Positions 60,525 through 64,000 of a stretch of 64,000 nt of DNA are shown one piece after another. The notes beneath the pieces are model-generated. The model saw only the letters and a list, made by a program, of their open reading frames with translations, had not been told where the DNA came from and searched no databases. A program made the position numbers and the translations under genes. The stretch comes from Peribacillus glennii (GTDB taxonomy: Bacteria > Bacillota > Bacilli > Bacillales > DSM-1321): assembly GCF_003429105.1 (NCBI RefSeq), contig NZ_QVTD01000005.1, forward strand, positions 248,001-312,000. The letters run 5' to 3'. Positions within the stretch are counted from its first letter, which is position 1; each line of letters starts with the position of its first letter.

Positions 60525-60658
60525 TGAGTTCGCCCCCCTAAGTTCACTTGTAATCTATTTTTTTCTATTTCGAAAAAACTTCCCGTCCGCCTCTGGATTA
60601 CCCTTTAAAAAGGGCAGTCCAAATCGGTGGGTTATCTACTATTTGCAAAAGGAATCTC

Positions 60659-61801
60659 TTATTTCTTTAACGGCACTTGGATAAACACAAGCGTTCCCGT
60701 TCCGGGATGGGAATCGATGGACATTTCCCCCTCAAGCAATTCCACTCTTTCCTTCATTCCCATTAAGCCGAATGACCCTTGTTTTTGCTGGGTGGAATCG
60801 AAGCCTTTGCCATCATCCTTTATCGAGACAGAGATCATTTCTTTTGTCATCGATAGTTTGACCATGATATGCCTTGGGCTGGCGTGCTTCAATGCGTTTT
60901 GTGCCGCTTCCTGGATAAGGCGGAACAGCGCCACCTCCATTTCGGAAGGAAGCCGTTTTTCCTCTCCAAGGTTCTTGAATTCCAAAGTGACGCCATCATT
61001 ATATTCTTCGACTGTTTGCAAATATTTCTTGAGGGTAGGAATCAAGCCTAAATCGTCCAGCGCCATAGGCCGCAGGTCGTAAATGATCCGGCGCACCTCG
61101 TATAGTGCATTCCGTACCATCGATTTCAGGCTGCGAATTTCCGTAAGCGCCTCATTCGCCCCCCGCTCGCGGTACACGCGTTCGATCAGGTCGGAACGCA
61201 TCATCACGTTTGCCAGCATCTGGGCGGGGCCATCGTGAATTTCCCTGGAGAGCTTCTTCCTTTCTTCTTCCTGGGCCTCGATGATCTTCAAGCCGAAATC
61301 CTGTTTCCGCCGCGCATCCTCCAGCGCTTCCCCAACCTGTCTTAAATCACTCGTCAAGTAGTTCAAAACAACGGATATTTGCGACACGAGATGTTCCGCG
61401 CGGGCAATGGTTTGCTGCAGCCCTTTCAGCCTTCGTTCCAGGTCATCCCGCCTTAACCGCAGCTGCTTTTCCTGCTGGCGGTTCATTTGAAGGTCGACCT
61501 GCATGTTATGGGCCCGCTCATAAGCATCGCGCACCTGTGCTTCATTATACTTGGCGAAATGCATGCTTACTTCCGATAACCTTTTTCTTGCAAAGCGTGC
61601 GTTTACTTCAAGAGCATCGCCTTCCGCAATCGTGATGGCCACCTTGCGCTTCACTTCATCAAGCTCTTTTGTTATGTCTTCATAATCCCGACGGCACTGC
61701 TCTTCGATTTCAAATATCTCTGATTTGCTTTCGCCGACCGTCGTTACCATTGTCTCTAAAATGCTGTCAAGTACCTTGGCATCTACTTTTTTTATGGCCA
61801 T
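60659..61801 (-). CDS. degS: DegS, sensor histidine kinase
   Basis: This 380-aa cytoplasmic kinase has no membrane segments. The N-terminal sensor region is coiled coil (about 30-150). The HisKA_3 dimer domain has His189 in KKLSREIHDGPAQMLANVMM, and the HATPase_c carries DDGKGFD and GSFGLMGMKERV. It phosphorylates DegU. The ATG has GAGGAAATC upstream. The order degS-degU is conserved. Confidence 0.95.
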   Translation of the reverse strand: MAIKKVDAKVLDSILETMVTTVGESKSEIFEIEEQCRRDYEDITKELDEVKRKVAITIAEGDALEVNARFARKRLSEVSMHFAKYNEAQVRDAYERAHNMQVDLQMNRQQEKQLRLRRDDLERRLKGLQQTIARAEHLVSQISVVLNYLTSDLRQVGEALEDARRKQDFGLKIIEAQEEERKKLSREIHDGPAQMLANVMMRSDLIERVYRERGANEALTEIRSLKSMVRNALYEVRRIIYDLRPMALDDLGLIPTLKKYLQTVEEYNDGVTLEFKNLGEEKRLPSEMEVALFRLIQEAAQNALKHASPRHIMVKLSMTKEMISVSIKDDGKGFDSTQQKQGSFGLMGMKERVELLEGEMSIDSHPGTGTLVFIQVPLKK

Positions 61802-62396
61802 GTTGATTTCCTCCGTTTTATTCCAACAGGAGTGTCATGTTTTAATAGATTGTTGTTTTGCATTATTGGAAGTGCCGCTTTTAAAACGCGGCTCCTTATG
61901 TATGTCGCTAACGATCCTGGAGCTGTCGCAGGGGAAGCCGAACCAGGTAAAAAACTTTTTAGTCAGCTATTTATTTAGTATACTTTTATCCTAATGCATA
62001 TGGCCTCTAACAATCAAATGGTAGATTATATCATCTTCCTGCAAAAAAGGAGCGGATTCTTGAAGAGTTCTTCACAAAACCCTTATAAACACTGTATTCA
62101 TAGAGTTAACCCGGCTGACATAAAAGAAGAATCTCGCATTTCTTGCAAAAATTATTCTTTTAAGCATATGTTACTATTTTAAGATAGTACTTAATACTCC
62201 AAGAATAGTTAACATTATAGCATGTAGATAGTCTTTTAATATTAAATTTACTTTACGGTACCTTACTGTTTTATTACGAAAACCACTTCATTTTCGCGAT
62301 ATTCGGCGCCATTCTTGCTATTTGTTTCAATCAGCCCTAATCCCTATAATATGATATAAAAACCGCAATCCACCGGTTGCGCAAAGGAGGTCCACC
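61802..62396. other. Divergent promoter region of degS and yvyE
   Basis: This 595-bp region has no supported gene. ORFs here lack ribosome sites. It is AT-rich near yvyE. No repeat or known RNA was recognised. Confidence 0.4.
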
Positions 62397-63029
62397 ATGC
62401 TTCCAAGCTATTTGACCGTCAAAGGTGAAGGCGGGCATGAAATCATTATCCAAAAGTCCCGGTTCATTGCCCACATCACCCGCGCTGAAACGGAAGAAGC
62501 AGCACAAAGCTTTATCGCATCCATTAAAAAGAAGCACCATGACGCTACCCACAATTGCTCAGCCTATCTGATTGGGGAAAACAACCATATCCAGAAGGCC
62601 AATGACGATGGGGAACCTAGCGGAACAGCAGGCGTGCCTATCTTGGAGGTTATTAAGAAAAAAGGTCTTAAAGATACAGCCGTTGTGGTCACTCGCTATT
62701 TCGGGGGCATCAAACTTGGCGCAGGCGGCCTCATACGGGCGTACGGAAAATCGGCTTCTGAAGGGATCGAACGGGCGGGCATCGTCGAGCGGAAGCTTAT
62801 GCGCGTCATGCACTCAAAGGTAGATTACACCTGGCTTGGAAAACTCGAAAACGAACTCCGCTCCTCTATCTATGAGATAAAAGAAATTCAATATCTTGAT
62901 AATGTCATCATTCAAACTTTCGTGGAAGAAGGGCAAAAGCAGGAGTTCACAGATTGGATGACGGAACTGACGAATGGACAAGCGGACATTACTGAAGGGG
63001 ACATCCTCTATCTGGAGAAAGAAATCTAG
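62397..63029 (+). CDS. yvyE: YvyE, IMPACT/YigZ family protein
   Basis: This 210-aa protein has the YigZ signature: SRFIAHITRAETEEAAQSFI, HNCSAYLIGENNHIQKANDD, GEPSGTAGVPILEVI and VTRYFGGIKLGAGGLIRAYG. A C-terminal DUF1949-like domain follows (about 138-205). The family is related to translation regulator IMPACT; the bacterial role is not settled. The start follows AAAGGAGG. It diverges from degS, as in B. subtilis. Confidence 0.95.
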   Translation: MLPSYLTVKGEGGHEIIIQKSRFIAHITRAETEEAAQSFIASIKKKHHDATHNCSAYLIGENNHIQKANDDGEPSGTAGVPILEVIKKKGLKDTAVVVTRYFGGIKLGAGGLIRAYGKSASEGIERAGIVERKLMRVMHSKVDYTWLGKLENELRSSIYEIKEIQYLDNVIIQTFVEEGQKQEFTDWMTELTNGQADITEGDILYLEKEI

Positions 63030-63206
63030 AAATCACCCTCCTTTGCAGCCAAATGTAGTTTTCCAATAACTTTCATGTGTAAAAAAGGAAAATTCATTTT
63101 ACGTAATAGCCATTTCATTGTAAAATTAAGTTTGGTCTATTTTTCGCCAGTCTTTTTAAGAAAATTGAAAAATAGTGGCGGTTTATGCCATGTAAAGGGG
63201 AAATAA

Positions 63207-64000
63207 ATGATGTCTAGTACTAGACGAACAATATATAAAATAAAAAAGAAGAAGAAAAAGCGCAGAAGGATTTTGTTGGTTTTAATACCGTTTCTGATTT
63301 TGGCTTTAGGCGCGACCACATATGGTGCGTATCTTTATACAAAAGCTCAGTCTGTTTTCAATAACTCGTATGATCCACTAGCCGGTTCGGACAAGCGTGA
63401 CGTAGATCCGATGGCGGATAATATATCATTATTGTTTATCGGTGTCGATGACAGTGAAAAACGGCAGTTTCAAGGAAATTCCCGTTCCGATGCCCTGATG
63501 CTAGCCACTTTCAATAAGAAAGAAAATAGCATCAAGCTGTTGAGCATCCCTCGTGATTCCTATGTTTATATTCCGGAACGCGGCTCAAAAACAAAAATCA
63601 ATGCCGCCCATGCTCTTGGCGGTCCTCAGGCTACAATGGACACTGTCGAGGAACTCCTTGATATTCCTGTAGATTATTATGTCCGGATGAACTTCAACGC
63701 ATTCATTGATGTTGTCAATGCTTTAAACGGCATTGAAGTGAATGTACCTTATGAATTAAGGGAACAGGATTCAAAGGACCGTGCAGGAGCCATCCACCTC
63801 CAGCCGGGAGTCCAGACGGTAAATGGCGAGCAGGCACTCGCACTGGCCAGGACACGTAAACAGGATACGGATATCATGCGGGGTGAACGCCAGCAGGAAA
63901 TACTGAAGGCGATCATGAAAAAGGCAACATCCGTGGGTGCTGTCACAAAATATACCGATGTGATGCAAGCTGTCGGAGATAACATGACGACGAACCTTAA
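63207..64000 (+). CDS. tagV: LytR-CpsA-Psr ligase TagV, 3' end cut by the window
   Basis: At least 264 codons run from ATG 63207 to the window edge with no stop. The N-terminus is very basic (KIKKKKKKRRR), followed by one membrane anchor (about 22-44), then the LCP domain: LLFIGVDDSEKR, NSRSDALMLATF with the phosphate-binding Arg and Asp, LLSIPRDSYVYIP, and GEQALALARTRKQDTDIMRG near 215-234. LCP proteins attach wall teichoic acid to peptidoglycan. The position after yvyE is that of yvhJ (tagV); tagO would be expected next. AAAGGGG lies six bases upstream of the start; a second ATG follows at once. Confidence 0.93.
   Translation, partial: MMSSTRRTIYKIKKKKKKRRRILLVLIPFLILALGATTYGAYLYTKAQSVFNNSYDPLAGSDKRDVDPMADNISLLFIGVDDSEKRQFQGNSRSDALMLATFNKKENSIKLLSIPRDSYVYIPERGSKTKINAAHALGGPQATMDTVEELLDIPVDYYVRMNFNAFIDVVNALNGIEVNVPYELREQDSKDRAGAIHLQPGVQTVNGEQALALARTRKQDTDIMRGERQQEILKAIMKKATSVGAVTKYTDVMQAVGDNMTTNL

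Noticed and set aside
61994-62182. 62-aa ORF in the degS-yvyE gap
   Set aside because: No ribosome site and composition typical of non-coding AT-rich DNA.

Overview
The window is a chromosomal segment of a motile, endospore-forming member of the Bacillaceae. Gene order and protein similarity match the Bacillus subtilis comF/flg/hag/fliD-hpf-secA-prfB-ftsEX-ctpB-minJ region and the degSU-yvyE-tagV region. The genus is not certain; the sequence itself only supports Bacillaceae. No phage, integrase, transposase, CRISPR array, tRNA or rRNA was seen.

Layout. 1-22 kb is the more variable part: a catalase, a three-SH3b cell-wall amidase, a YczE-type membrane protein, an orphan ATP-grasp enzyme, two siroheme genes (fused SUMT/HemD and precorrin-2 dehydrogenase), a short-chain dehydrogenase, a formate cluster (FNT channel, formate dehydrogenase, DUF1641 protein, HMA-like protein, zinc ribbon, VTT membrane protein) and a compact second chemotaxis set (MCP, CheX, CheA, CheW, CheY). 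22-36 kb is conserved division, secretion and translation: minJ, ctpB, an EnvC-like M23 hydrolase beside ftsEX, cccB, yvjA, prfB with its programmed frameshift, secA. 36-39.5 kb holds a biofilm-switch locus: sinR, a convergent short sinI, a c-di-GMP-I riboswitch upstream of sinI, a frameshifted sinR paralogue and a pair of half-size chromate transporters. 40-57 kb is the late flagellar locus: hpf, an unknown gene, fliT, fliS, fliD, flaG, a flagellin remnant, fliB methylase, a flagellin carrying a metalloprotease domain, the main flagellin, csrA, fliW, yviE, flgL, flgK, flgN, flgM, yvyF. 56-64 kb is comFC, comFA, degV, degU, degS, yvyE and the start of tagV.

How it works together. Late flagellar genes appear to be driven by SigD: candidate promoters were read in front of flgM, hag, fliB and, more weakly, flaG. 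FlgM would hold SigD, and FliW/CsrA would tune Hag translation through a perfect GGA-loop hairpin in the hag leader. The protease flagellin lies behind a strong terminator and begins with TTG, which predicts a minor filament subunit; FliB would methylate flagellin. The SinI/SinR pair, DegS/DegU and the riboswitch would set the choice between motility and biofilm, with c-di-GMP entering at sinI.

Three repeat families occupy intergenic spaces: a GGGGTCAGTCCCC palindrome with TTAACGCGTTACC (six loci, one of them a 39-bp tandem array inside the formate operon), and degenerate AGCGA-core tandem repeats with periods of about 20 and 37 bp.
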